Shown: positions 23,276-33,246, counted from the first letter of the stretch. The stretch is 64,000 bases of DNA from Symsagittifera roscoffensis (GCF_963678635.1 NC_087068.1:46951785-47015784); one strand, 5' to 3'. Numbers and translations: made by a program. The notes: generated by a model from the letters alone, not told the origin.

Positions 23276-25673
23276 CGATCATAACACCCCATATGAGTTT
23301 GGGTGACTTCAATTGCATTCAATACAAAAAACACCTGAAACTGCCTTTAACTTTGGCAAACGCTAATTCAAAAACACAAAACGACTCAACCCGATTCCAA
23401 GCAAACAAGACCAAAACTAGCCTTATCATCGCGAGAAACTGAATATTCCGATTGCTGTTGAAAGGTAAACAAAAAATTGATGAATAACGAATTGATAAAA
23501 TATTAAAAGATATGACAAATTTCTGTTGTTGTGTTTTTCCTTTTGTCCGAACACACGCTAAATAGTACAAAACGAACTTTATGTAATAGTCTGGTAGAAG
23601 GTTATTGAGGACAAATTGCTTTCTTTCAATTCGTTTTGGAATGGTTTCAGTGCTTACGCTTCATCAGCAAGAAATATATATTGCGCGTTATTATCTCAAA
23701 CTGGCCGATTTGACGAATAGCTTTTAAAAAATAATATCATATTACATGTTTTTATAATTTTGAGCCCATTGTATCAATAGTTTTGATGAAAAAAATGTCA
23801 AATTAAAAAATTGAAAATAGTTTAGTGAAAAAAAAAACAAGTTACACCACCCGAGCAAAAGTTACTCCATCAGTTTTTTCGAAAAAAGGGACATTCAGTA
23901 TTTGATAGTGTTTTTTTTGTATTTGACTTTTAACTTAAAAATTTCCTTTTGATGAAATGAAATTCAGTTTTTTGGTATAAAAAAGGTCTTGGAATATTTA
24001 ATGTCTATTTTTTGAAAATGGCTACTAGGATTAGTTATGCAGTGAGTATTCTCTCCATTAAATTATCTGCCCTTTTACCTTTGGCCTGAAAAACTTTTTT
24101 CTGTAGAATCAGTTTTTTTTGGCTGAAACATTCGTTTTTAAAGCGAAGAGAGAAGTATTCTCAGAGCTAATTAATTAATCTATAATGGACAAAGATAGCC
24201 AGTTGTTGTGGAAATATTTTAGAATGTTCTGACCTCAATGTTCAAGAAAGAAAAATTGGAAAAATCATCGGAAACAAAAACAAAATTTTATCAAAAAACC
24301 GTTTAACTTTCTTAGTTTTTTGTCAATTATTTAGTAAAAAGCTATTAAATTAGGAAATAAACTGCTGAAGCAGAGATGAATATAATTATACTAATGTGGA
24401 AATTTCAGTAGAATTAAGCCAAAAACTGTCATCAAAATAGAGTATGGTCAGTTTAACTCAGTTTAAAGCTGGAAAATTCAGACCACTATGTTCTCAATTT
24501 TGACCATTGATGAAACTATGCATAAATTTTAGAAATTGTATAATGTTGAAATTTAATAAGTTAATATTTTGGTCGGAAATTAAGTCGCCCCAATCAACGG
24601 CTTTAACCATTTATCACTATTTATAAAACCGTTAATTCACGAGACAATCAACAAAAATAGCAGCTGATGTCCACTTAATTAATGGCTATTTTCAATTTAC
24701 TGTGCTTATCTTTTTTGGCATGGGAAATTTCCTCTGAACTTTTTTTCTTAATGACTGGATCCAGAGTAACAACTGGCTTAAGTTTGATAGGTGTTCGAAC
24801 TTTCATCTGAATTGAGTGTAAGAATCCAAGGCAGAACTCATCCCCAAATGAATGATGTAGTTTATAATTGCAAACCCCCCACTTGATTTCTAAGCACATA
24901 AGCAGTCAAGTTGCATGAAAATCGGATAAGTTAAAGTTGCCCTCGAGGGTGGCGAATATTGCAAGATAAAGCGGTGAAAAATTACTAATCAGACAGAATA
25001 TTTAGGGATTAACATTATAATATTCTTAAAATACATTTTGATTAATTTTATGTAAATTGCATTCAAATCGCCCAGAATTTGAATACAGTCAAAGCACCTA
25101 GTCTTTTTAATCACTTTAAAACTCGTTAAATTGAATTACTTCATAATAATCGATCTGCAAGATATTGAAATGAGTTAGTTCAACCTTGTAGATAATTTAA
25201 ATTCAGAAATCGGATATGGGAGTAGCGGTCAAACTAATCTAGTTGGCCATTTAATTGAAATCTGCAGCAGGTATTTCAACAGTTTTATTAGATCAAAATC
25301 ATCCGTAAACTCTTTAACCAATAGATTAAAAACCATGTTTTTCTCAAAAAGGTTGAGACCTCAAAAATGTAGATTTTATTATTATGAGCATGTGCCAACA
25401 TGCTCATAAAACATGCACCGTCGGCGTCGGCATTTTCGAAATGCCCTTTAGAAAAGTTATAAATTCGGTCAGCCACAAATTGATGTCTTGAGATACTACC
25501 TTACTATATGCTTAATCACATGCATCCATGCAAAAGTTGATCATGATTAAGGAAGACGTGGAAACAGCAGATTCCCGATGCCCCCCCCCCCTCCAGAACA
25601 GACATATGCTGTTCGAGGAAGGCGCGGCGAGGGGGGGGGGGTGGTTTGATGTTTCAAATAGAATAATCTGTAC
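23276..25673. other. Gene-poor stretch; decayed HER fragment and one doubtful exon
   Basis: About 23595-23890 retains degraded HER landmarks. An open minus-strand stretch at 24675-24806 follows an acceptor-like CAATTCAG and is lysine-rich, but it does not match the reading phase of the exon at 25674-25742. An 11-bp perfect hairpin lies at 25383-25408. At 25581-25641 a C11 run and a G11 run flank a GAACAG/CTGTTC stem. Confidence 0.35.
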
Positions 25674-25742
25674 CTGGTCGGACTGGCATATCTGGCGTTG
25701 GCATTCTGTCTGAGTCTCTTCACTTCAGCTTCCGCTCGCTCT
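25674..25742 (-). CDS. Coiled-coil (CEP135/TSGA10-like) gene, exon 7
   Basis: 69 nt between acceptor TTGCAG and donor GTACAG on the minus strand. With the two bases carried from the exon at 33714-33818 it reads KERAEAEVKRLRQNANARYA, then SPTR. This joins RFE in the previous exon to give TSERFEKERAEAEV, very like the C-terminal S-E-R-Y/F-E-R-E-R-A motif I recall from CEP135/TSGA10 proteins. It lies 50 bp outside the left edge of the tandem duplication, so it is single copy. The donor is weak. If unused, the frame stays open to a stop at 25547 through low-complexity proline/glycine, so this could instead be the last exon. Confidence 0.6.
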
Positions 25743-25973
25743 CTGCAACCAAAACTCAAATTTTATCAAAATTCCTCAATTATTTTCGAGGAAAACGATC
25801 TAAATTTTGTTTTTATGATTATCCTAATTTAACTAAAATAATTTCAGCAGAAGGGATTCAAATTACGCTAAAATTGCAAGGTTTGCTTTTAAAAAAAAAC
25901 AAATCCTGCTCCAAAAGGTTAAACGTTTGTGACCGAAATTTTATTCTCAAGAAAAAATCAAGATTTCACACAT

Positions 25974-26296
25974 TGTTAAAAAATTAGGATACCACTCGTG
26001 TTGTAAAAGAGTGACTTAAACTAAGAATAGATTAAGACTGTGGATGATTAAGATTCCTACTAAAATTGTAGGCTTTTATTTAAGACTAAATAAAAGACGG
26101 GGACTCTATCTAAGTTAAGAGAGGTTTAAAAGATTGAATTGGTTGCGATTGATTTGTTACGTATCATAAAAGATAGTGTCCAATTCAGAGTCTACCAAAA
26201 GCCGTTGCGCTTTTGGCAGGTATATAAATTAACAACTTAAAGGTCGATGGTAAGTTAAGATCAGAGGTTAAATAAACAAACCATAATACTTTTACA
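25974..26296 (-). repeat. 3-prime LTR of retrotransposon copy 1
   Basis: Sense strand: TG start at 26296, a TATA-like TTTATATACC at about 26218-26227, then a perfect 8-bp hairpin CCAAAAGC/GCTTTTGG (26195-26216). Further on is a perfect 10-bp hairpin (26073-26096) whose arm holds the AATAAA polyadenylation signal. C at 26104 corresponds to T at 33376 in the other LTR, the only LTR difference found. Confidence 0.95.
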
Positions 26297-27030
26297 TTCC
26301 CCGCGAAATTTTATCTATAATCTATCCCTTTCGCCTCACCAGAAGGGAACAAAACAAAAATGATTAAGCACTAAGATGAATGAATCAGTAGGCGCATTGT
26401 CTAGGACCCCCGAGAGTGGATCTAGATTCGTAAGAACACAGATTTGATAAAGGGCCCAAGAGGCGTATTATATACTAAGTACAATTACACGGTTATCAGG
26501 TCGAAAGGGTGGGTGTACAGTACGGGGAAGACCGGTGATCGGGCCCGACGGGCCGGACGGCATGTTCAACAAACAAAAACAAAATTCCAAAACAAAGCAC
26601 CTTAGATCGAATAATATGTATTCGTCGGAAGAAATAACTGTAGACTGGTGACTATAGGCAAGCAAGAAACTGAAATAGCACCAGGGTGAATAGAGTCATA
26701 AGGTATGCAGGGAGTTATCCTTAGAATAAGCGAAATAACTGGGTAGAGCCAAAATGGATAAATCTAATGGTTATCCGGTGGTAGCGCCCCATGGGTTAAC
26801 AGAACTATAACGAGATTCGGGCTGAATTCTATGGCAAAAGCAAGGGTATAAATGTTACCAATCATCACTATGGCTTAAAATAACAGCACTGGAGGTTTGT
26901 ATGACTCTAGGGTCATGGAATGTTAGTAGCATTCAACAATAAACAGGACATACAAGTGCTAAAAGTTTTACAATGGAGTTTTGGTAGATCAAGAATGTTT
27001 TTGATAACATCTGTTTTGGAGTTCCTACGT
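26297..27030 (-). other. Retrotransposon 3-prime untranslated region and purine tract
   Basis: 734 bp between the second frame and the 3-prime LTR. A short purine tract GCGGGGAA (26297-26304, sense strand) abuts the LTR as expected for plus-strand priming. A 65-codon minus-strand frame (26665-26468) includes a cysteine/phenylalanine-rich patch but no signal peptide or clear membrane span; I do not call it a gene. One CCCGACGGG motif lies at 26544-26552. Confidence 0.7.
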
Positions 27031-27549
27031 CTAATTAGATTCCCGATTTGCTGCTTTATTTATTGTCCATCTCCTTAACTCCTCCAGCGTCATTGGCCGT
27101 CCAAGGAGTTCTATCGCCGAACTGATAGAGGAGGTGTTCAGCCAGTCTGGGTCAGGTACGATGGGGACAAGTGTGGAAGTTGAAATTTCGTAAGATAGGC
27201 CCGATGGGTTAAATCGCGTGGAGCAGACATCAGGGCTAAATTTGACCTTCTTGTCAGGACTCTTTTGATCGTCTGTTTTTAAGGGCTTTGGGTCACTTGG
27301 GTACGCATCGTTTTCTTCTCGCAAGTGAACTATAGTAGGCCGTGAAGATGAAGGTGGTGTTAATGTTGTCAGGTCTACTAGGTCGACATGATGGCTTTCC
27401 ATTTCTACCGTAGTTGCTTCCAACGTTGAACATACTGAGACTAAACTAGGTGAACCGAATTCTAGGGCATCACGATCTTCCTCAGTTAGGTCGACTACAC
27501 TGGTAAATACTCTCTCGCCTAGCATCTTGGGAGGCTGCCTAGTTCGCAT
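27031..27549 (-). CDS. Retrotransposon second frame, 172 aa, unknown function (copy 1)
   Basis: Open frame after Gag-Pol, acidic and rich in Ser/Thr/Pro, without cysteine pairs, signal peptide or membrane segment, so it is not env-like. Residues 18-25 are VVDLTEED and 55-61 are VDLVDLT; both fit SUMO-interaction motif patterns (hydrophobic core followed by acid). It shares the Gag-Pol reading frame. Only the TAG at 27592-27594 and 14 sense codons separate the two, with no other stop. It may therefore be a C-terminal extension made by readthrough, or part of a longer polyprotein cut by a nonsense mutation, rather than an independent gene. Function unknown. Confidence 0.65.
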   Translation of the reverse strand: MRTRQPPKMLGERVFTSVVDLTEEDRDALEFGSPSLVSVCSTLEATTVEMESHHVDLVDLTTLTPPSSSRPTIVHLREENDAYPSDPKPLKTDDQKSPDKKVKFSPDVCSTRFNPSGLSYEISTSTLVPIVPDPDWLNTSSISSAIELLGRPMTLEELRRWTINKAANRESN

Positions 27550-27591
27550 AGGTCTGGTGTTCTGACGTGTAAAAATTTCTGACAGTTTTTT

Positions 27592-30500
27592 CTAGGGTGG
27601 TGATTTCATTGGAGATGACGCTTTCCTTTTAGCAGTACCGGACAATTTCTGTGTCTTCGTAGTACGGTCAGAATGTGTTTGTTTGGGTCCCGTCTCCGCC
27701 ATGGTGGTTTGTTCTCCAGTAGGTTTAGGGAACTCTCCTCCGGGATTCTCTGGAAGTACCGGCATTTCTTGGATCGCTTCATCGCCCTCCTCCCTAGTGT
27801 CCAAGAGAATCAACTGTGGGGTCGCTTGAAAGTCTCTTTCATTGTCACCGGAATCCAAGTCGATCAAAGGAATCTCATCTAACTCGACCTTCTGGTCGGC
27901 GTGGTCTGATGTTTCTAGCTTAGGATCTGTTCGGTCGGACATTAGGTGTTCGTCTCGTTTCGTAGTTTCGAGTAGTGTTTTCTCCTTGAGGTCTCTTAGT
28001 GTAATTAAGTCACTAGCATTATCGTCTGACATCTCTTCATGTGGTTCGATCGTCACTCCGGGTTCATTTAGGTAACTTTTAAGAAGTTCGGGTTTGCCCG
28101 ACGGGCTTGGTTCTTGGTCGCTCTCGAGGCCAATCGGTGTTCTCAGTCTCTTTCTCTGTTCTTCTTCTTCTCTAAGAAGAGTTTCCCTAGAACTGTTCAT
28201 GGCCGCGTTTCGTCTCGCAATGTCAAGCTCTTCAAATTTCCACTGAAGATTTCGTTTCTTTTGGGTAGTTTTTGAGCTTTTAAATCCGATATTTCTTGGA
28301 GGTTTTGCAGTTTTCCTCAATCCTTTAGTCGCATAAAATCTAACTAATTGGTCTCGTTTTCTCGGACTTGGTTTCTTCTGGGTGCACTGTCTTTTAATGG
28401 CTAAATCAGATTTACGTATTATTTTACCATTTTTTAGAGTCACAGTGTGATCTGATTCCTTTACGATTTCGTCCTTAAGTACTCTATAGTATGGTTCATT
28501 TTTCCTTCTATCTTGGATTTTTCGATAAACAATGGTCTTACCCGACGGGTTGTTCAGAATTGAGTCCTTTATGCCCAAGGCATCTCTTTTTTCTGACCGG
28601 GAGAGGACTTTTACTGGGGATCCAGCACTTGTTGGTACATATCTCACGGCATTTGAGATATCCTCCGAGGATGATGAATTTTCATCGACATCTCCATCTT
28701 CTATGTCGTCAGGGGCATCCCAGTCATGTCTTCGCTCTCGGCTCATTAGTTTTTTGCCTTTATCTATACATAACAAAGTTTTATTCCAATCAAGGTTATT
28801 CGAAGAGGGTGATTTGACCAAATTATGCCAGATAGTGTTTGGGGATCTACCGAAATGTGCTTCGAAAGGAGAGCAGTTAAGCGACTGTTGAGTTACTGTT
28901 CTTAAGCATTTTATTAATTTCAGGAGTGCAGATTCTAGTGAAGGTTTTGGACGTTCTTGTGCCATAACCAGGAGTCGTTCCTTAATGGTCCTGATTAGGC
29001 GTTCCACTAATCCCGTAGCTCTATGATCACCCACTGGGCTAAATATCACCTTTATGTTGTGATCGTGGCAGAATTCTCTAACTTCCTTGGAGATGAAACC
29101 AGATCCTTGATCTGTTCTAATTGTTCTAGGTATCCCGTGTAAAGCAATGTATTTACTAAGGAAGTTTATAATAGATTTTGCCGATGTACTGGATGTTATT
29201 TGAGCTGATGGGAATTTTGAAAATCTGTCTACACACACCAATATGTATTTTTTTGTTCCCCATACTAAAGGTAACGGACCAGCGAAATCTAATTCCATTT
29301 CTTGGTTTGGTTCTTCGACCATTGGGAGTTCCCCTAGGGTATTGTGTTTTATAAGAGGTTTCAAATTTTTACCTGCTTTCACGCACTCTATACAATTTTC
29401 GCCGTGGACTTGGATTTCACGGTAAATTTTCGGCCACCAGATGTATTGCGTTGCCAGGCTTTTCATTGCGAACTGGCCGGGGTGGGCTTCGTGTAGTCTG
29501 TTCAGCATAGTCGATCTTAGGCATGCTGGGATTACTAAACGGTTGTCCAAATAGAGGCATCCTCCACTGACATGTAAGTTATTCAAATATGACTTATAAT
29601 AGTTTCCCAGTTGTAGGATATCCTGTTTTCGGTCTTCCTCGATTGCCTTGATTATCTTTTTCAGAATTAGATCTTGTTTCGATAAGAGGGACATAAATTT
29701 AGAGTCAAATATTTCCGGCCAAGAGAAGGGGAATAAGTTAACTGTTTTCTTTTTGCTAGGTGATCTATTCTCGGGTTTGTCCGACGGGTTACTAGTATTT
29801 GGTGTTAAAACGTCCGTGTTTTTTTTAGTAGTAAATTCTTTTTGTTGGTTAAATTCAATTTGTTCTGCCATTTCTTTCAGGATTTTAAAATTCGTAAAAA
29901 AGTCGTTAGTTTTGCAAGATGAGTCACACAGTTCTGTACGCGAGTGAGAATTTTGACACACTGAAATGTTGGAATGGTTAGATATCGCTTGGAAAGTTTC
30001 AGCGGCATTAGCAATTCGTTTCTCACGTTCTATTTCTTGACTGGTCATATGATCTGTTGACTGGCCAATCGCATTGCAAGAAGTGACGTCATGTGCTAAG
30101 AAATGTTGAGAGAATTTATTTCTTATTTGCGCCCACGAATTTTTTGGCATAAGGTGATCAAAGCCTAAGAGTGTACTAATCTGGTTTACTGAAGCGATAA
30201 CAAACTTCTCGTCATCCAGAGAAACTGGTACGGGTTCACCCGATGGGTGTCGGGATATATAATCGACAAATCCCATATCTTTACCGGGTAAATGTTCTAC
30301 GGTAAAGTCGAACGGTAATAGTTTATCCGCCCAACGGGTGAGGCGTGATTGGGCCGTTTTAGTGTATTTATCGTCTTTCAGTGCTCCTATTAAGGCTTTG
30401 TGATCTGTTAAAATTGAGAATTGTTTACCCAGTAGATAATTTTTGAAATGATCTAGTGCCCAGACTAATCCCAGTAATTCGAGTTCGTTAGTGCTGTATT

Positions 30501-33246
30501 TTAATTCGGCGATATTCAAAAATCTGCTAGCGAACGCTACGGTCTTCCAATTTCCCCAATGGTCTTGTTCGATTGACGCGCTTAATCCTAAATGTGAGGC
30601 ATCGCATTTCACCCGAGTGTTCAGTTTTACATCGAAATGGTGGTTCGTCACCGTATTACAAATTTCGTTCTTGATTTTTTCAAACGCTTCCGTATGTACT
30701 GTGGACCACTTAAATGGTTTATTCGTTTGCATAAGTTCTCTGAAGGGTGTTGATAAGGACGCTAGGTTTGGTATGAACTTATTAAATTGGTTAATCGATC
30801 CCATTAAGGATCTGATGTCTTTAATACAGTTTGGTTCTTTTAGGTTTCTGATTGCGTCAGATTTATGTATTAATGGTGTCGTCCCTTTTGCGTCGATTCT
30901 AAATCCCAACCATTCTATGTTATGAGTTAAAATTGTGCATTTTTCCCATTTTATGGCTAGTCCCTCGTCATCTAGCGTTTTTAACACATTAATGACTAGC
31001 TTTTTATGTTCTTCCTCGCTACCTACGGTGGCGATTAGGATGTCGTCAAGATAACAATGAGTATTTGGTAGTTTTTCCGTCAAACGGTCCATTATACGTT
31101 GAAATTCATTGGGCATATCGCCTAGTCCATAGAATCCGGTTTTAAAACGGTATGAACCCTTTACTTCTCCCCCCACAATGTTAAAATTACACTGATTACT
31201 TGCCTTTTTCGAAAGCGGAATTTGGCTGTAGGCGTATTTTAGATCTATCGACGAAAACCAGATGTTTCTTTGATCGTGGCCGCTAATAGTGACTGCAACG
31301 TTGTCAATTAGTTCGAATAGATTCGGCATTTGATATCTATTGCGAAATATTTGTTTGTTTAGTAGTTTTGAGTTCAACGCTAGTTTTATTGATCCATCCC
31401 TTTTTGCTGTAATCACGATAGGGGAAATAAAACAATCTTCAGAGCATCTAGATAGTTTTTCAATGTGTCCGTCACTTAATAATTGGTCGATGCATAGTTT
31501 GACTTTGGGGAGAAGATGGATTGGGATACGTTTCCCTTTCACCTGTATCGGTTTTATCGGCTCGTTAAAATAAGTATTAACTACGTAGTTTTTTGATCTA
31601 CCAGTTCTTTTTATAAGGTCTGGAAAGTGCTTTGATATGTATAATTTAAACTCACGTTGGGATGGTGTCTCTTGGTTTTGATCCTGTTGGATGTCGGATG
31701 CGAATTTTATTTGATTGACATTTGTCCCGATGGGTGGTACTTTCTGGTTTTCCCGTGACTTTGACCCGTTGGGTGGAGGTTGTTTTTGAAATACTACAAT
31801 ACCCAAATTCGGTAGGATGTCATTTCCTAGTAGATTTCTTTCAGCCCCTTCTGTGATAAAAAGTTTTTGATCATCAGCCTCCCATCCTTTCGATTGGATT
31901 TTCACTCGAACTTTTCCAATAATATTGATCGTACTCCCGAAACCCTGGTATGCTTTCTTTGTTATCTCGTCCACAGGTTCTAGCTTTACAAATCTGTCTC
32001 GTATCTTCAGTTCGTGTAGTAGGTCTTTTTTCATGAAGGAAACTGGGCTTGCAGAGTCAATTTGGATCTCGGTATAGTAGGGGTTGAATTTTCCCAGAGC
32101 TACTTTTAGTGTCTTTTTCAATTCTAATCCTTCGTGATTGAATACTGTTCTCACTCCGCGCTCTATTTTGTCTTCTACGGCATTTATTTGGTTATCTGTG
32201 TCGATGGATAGAACTAAGAAGTCCTGCGGGTTGGCCCGGATATTTTCGTTTTCTTGGGGTACCCGATTCTGATCGCGGATGTTAGTTTGAGTTTTTGCTG
32301 AACTCCTACAGTGTTTAGCAAAATGTCCTTTCTGTCCGCACGTATTGCAGTTTCTATCTCTAGCCGGGCATGTGGATAGGTGTCCTTTTTTGAATTGCTG
32401 ACCGCAATTACGGCACTTGTTATTTTCGACTATGTTTAATGTTGGTTCGTTCTTCACGTATTGTGATCTTGGTCCTGGGTTGTAAGTTGGAAATTTTAGA
32501 TACTGTTGATGAATTTTAGTACCTTTTTCGTGAACTAATACGTAAGATAGTACGTTTTCTGGGGTCAAGTATTCAATGCATAGTTTCTTTTGGATCTCGA
32601 CATTTCTCATGTTGGTTATGAAAATGTCTCTTACTAGTTCTGACTCGAGTTCCCCCAGTTTACAATTTTTTGCTAGTTCTGAAAGAATTTCATGGAATTT
32701 TTCTAAGGACTCATGTTCTTTCTGTCTTCGGCCAAAAAATTTAAATCTTTCGTATGTTAGGTTTGTAGTGATCGTGAAAGTCGTTTTTAATAGTTCCCAA
32801 AATTCTGCGAAATTAATATCCAGAATTTTTTTTCCAGGATTTTTATGAGAAAAGCATTTCTGTCCTTCTTTCCCGAGTGCTAGGTATAGCTGTGATTTGA
32901 GCTTCTTGTCAATATCTCCTATTTGAAGTCCGTTAAATTTTGCGTTATCTTCCGCCCTTCTCCTTTTTAATTCTTCGTTGTAATTTTGTACTGCTACTCT
33001 ATGACGTTCCTCTTTTTCGGCCCGACGGGTCTGATCCTCGGATGGGTCCAGTGGTTCTGCCATAGGGTAGATTAGTTCATCTCTTATCGGTGGGTTAATT
33101 ACATCTTCGATGTCTACGGAGTCTTTCGCAATAATTGTCAGTTGGAATTTTTCCGCCCACCTTTCCCAGTCATGTTGATTTTCGTATGATGAGTTGTTCC
33201 AAAAAAACTCTAGTCCGCGTAGGTTTGATTCATTCGACTGCGCCAT
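27592..33246 (-). CDS. Retrotransposon Gag-Pol polyprotein, 1884 aa (copy 1)
   Basis: One continuous frame makes the capsid-forming Gag and the replication enzymes. Gag is at about 1-320 with two zinc knuckles: a variant C-x2-C-x7-H-x3-C (278-293) and a canonical C-x2-C-x4-H-x4-C (300-313). Protease: DSAS at 397-400 and LLGNDIL at 472-478. RT: SSIDLKYAYSQI (catalytic D668) and YLDD at 732-735. RNase H: CDAS (D882), ELELL near 921-925 and LTDH (D948). Integrase: zinc-binding HEAH and CIEC (1252-1288), then D1320, D1379 and E1415, a D-x58-D-x35-E core. An SH3-like C-terminal domain probably spans 1565-1620. No chromodomain is seen. A charged tail of ~260 residues follows. No Gag/Pol frameshift exists. 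The ATG uses the last base of the LTR, and codons 1-4 are the primer binding site. Confidence 0.95.
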   Translation of the reverse strand: MAQSNESNLRGLEFFWNNSSYENQHDWERWAEKFQLTIIAKDSVDIEDVINPPIRDELIYPMAEPLDPSEDQTRRAEKEERHRVAVQNYNEELKRRRAEDNAKFNGLQIGDIDKKLKSQLYLALGKEGQKCFSHKNPGKKILDINFAEFWELLKTTFTITTNLTYERFKFFGRRQKEHESLEKFHEILSELAKNCKLGELESELVRDIFITNMRNVEIQKKLCIEYLTPENVLSYVLVHEKGTKIHQQYLKFPTYNPGPRSQYVKNEPTLNIVENNKCRNCGQQFKKGHLSTCPARDRNCNTCGQKGHFAKHCRSSAKTQTNIRDQNRVPQENENIRANPQDFLVLSIDTDNQINAVEDKIERGVRTVFNHEGLELKKTLKVALGKFNPYYTEIQIDSASPVSFMKKDLLHELKIRDRFVKLEPVDEITKKAYQGFGSTINIIGKVRVKIQSKGWEADDQKLFITEGAERNLLGNDILPNLGIVVFQKQPPPNGSKSRENQKVPPIGTNVNQIKFASDIQQDQNQETPSQREFKLYISKHFPDLIKRTGRSKNYVVNTYFNEPIKPIQVKGKRIPIHLLPKVKLCIDQLLSDGHIEKLSRCSEDCFISPIVITAKRDGSIKLALNSKLLNKQIFRNRYQMPNLFELIDNVAVTISGHDQRNIWFSSIDLKYAYSQIPLSKKASNQCNFNIVGGEVKGSYRFKTGFYGLGDMPNEFQRIMDRLTEKLPNTHCYLDDILIATVGSEEEHKKLVINVLKTLDDEGLAIKWEKCTILTHNIEWLGFRIDAKGTTPLIHKSDAIRNLKEPNCIKDIRSLMGSINQFNKFIPNLASLSTPFRELMQTNKPFKWSTVHTEAFEKIKNEICNTVTNHHFDVKLNTRVKCDASHLGLSASIEQDHWGNWKTVAFASRFLNIAELKYSTNELELLGLVWALDHFKNYLLGKQFSILTDHKALIGALKDDKYTKTAQSRLTRWADKLLPFDFTVEHLPGKDMGFVDYISRHPSGEPVPVSLDDEKFVIASVNQISTLLGFDHLMPKNSWAQIRNKFSQHFLAHDVTSCNAIGQSTDHMTSQEIEREKRIANAAETFQAISNHSNISVCQNSHSRTELCDSSCKTNDFFTNFKILKEMAEQIEFNQQKEFTTKKNTDVLTPNTSNPSDKPENRSPSKKKTVNLFPFSWPEIFDSKFMSLLSKQDLILKKIIKAIEEDRKQDILQLGNYYKSYLNNLHVSGGCLYLDNRLVIPACLRSTMLNRLHEAHPGQFAMKSLATQYIWWPKIYREIQVHGENCIECVKAGKNLKPLIKHNTLGELPMVEEPNQEMELDFAGPLPLVWGTKKYILVCVDRFSKFPSAQITSSTSAKSIINFLSKYIALHGIPRTIRTDQGSGFISKEVREFCHDHNIKVIFSPVGDHRATGLVERLIRTIKERLLVMAQERPKPSLESALLKLIKCLRTVTQQSLNCSPFEAHFGRSPNTIWHNLVKSPSSNNLDWNKTLLCIDKGKKLMSRERRHDWDAPDDIEDGDVDENSSSSEDISNAVRYVPTSAGSPVKVLSRSEKRDALGIKDSILNNPSGKTIVYRKIQDRRKNEPYYRVLKDEIVKESDHTVTLKNGKIIRKSDLAIKRQCTQKKPSPRKRDQLVRFYATKGLRKTAKPPRNIGFKSSKTTQKKRNLQWKFEELDIARRNAAMNSSRETLLREEEEQRKRLRTPIGLESDQEPSPSGKPELLKSYLNEPGVTIEPHEEMSDDNASDLITLRDLKEKTLLETTKRDEHLMSDRTDPKLETSDHADQKVELDEIPLIDLDSGDNERDFQATPQLILLDTREEGDEAIQEMPVLPENPGGEFPKPTGEQTTMAETGPKQTHSDRTTKTQKLSGTAKRKASSPMKSPP
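33235..33245 (-). promoter_or_regulatory. Primer binding site, tRNA-Ser-like (copy 1)
   Basis: Directly after the LTR the sense strand reads TGGCGCAGTCG. It is complementary to a CCA-tailed tRNA ending CGACTGCG, which I recall as a metazoan tRNA-Ser end used by the 17.6/297 group. Eleven bases match; the next ones diverge. It also encodes the first amino acids of Gag. Copy 2 has the same site at 43347-43357. Confidence 0.75.

Noticed and set aside
24675-24806. Next exon of the coiled-coil gene after 25674-25742
   Set aside because: The phase carried from exon 7 would give an immediate TGA; the peptide is merely lysine-rich and not recognisable.
26468-26665. Third gene (env-like) in the retrotransposon
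   Set aside because: 65 codons with one short hydrophobic patch, no signal peptide, no cysteine pattern or glycosylation context.
27673-32848. Several plus-strand frames of 60-144 codons across the retrotransposon (repeated at +10112)
   Set aside because: They are antisense shadows of the long Gag-Pol frame and show no domain.
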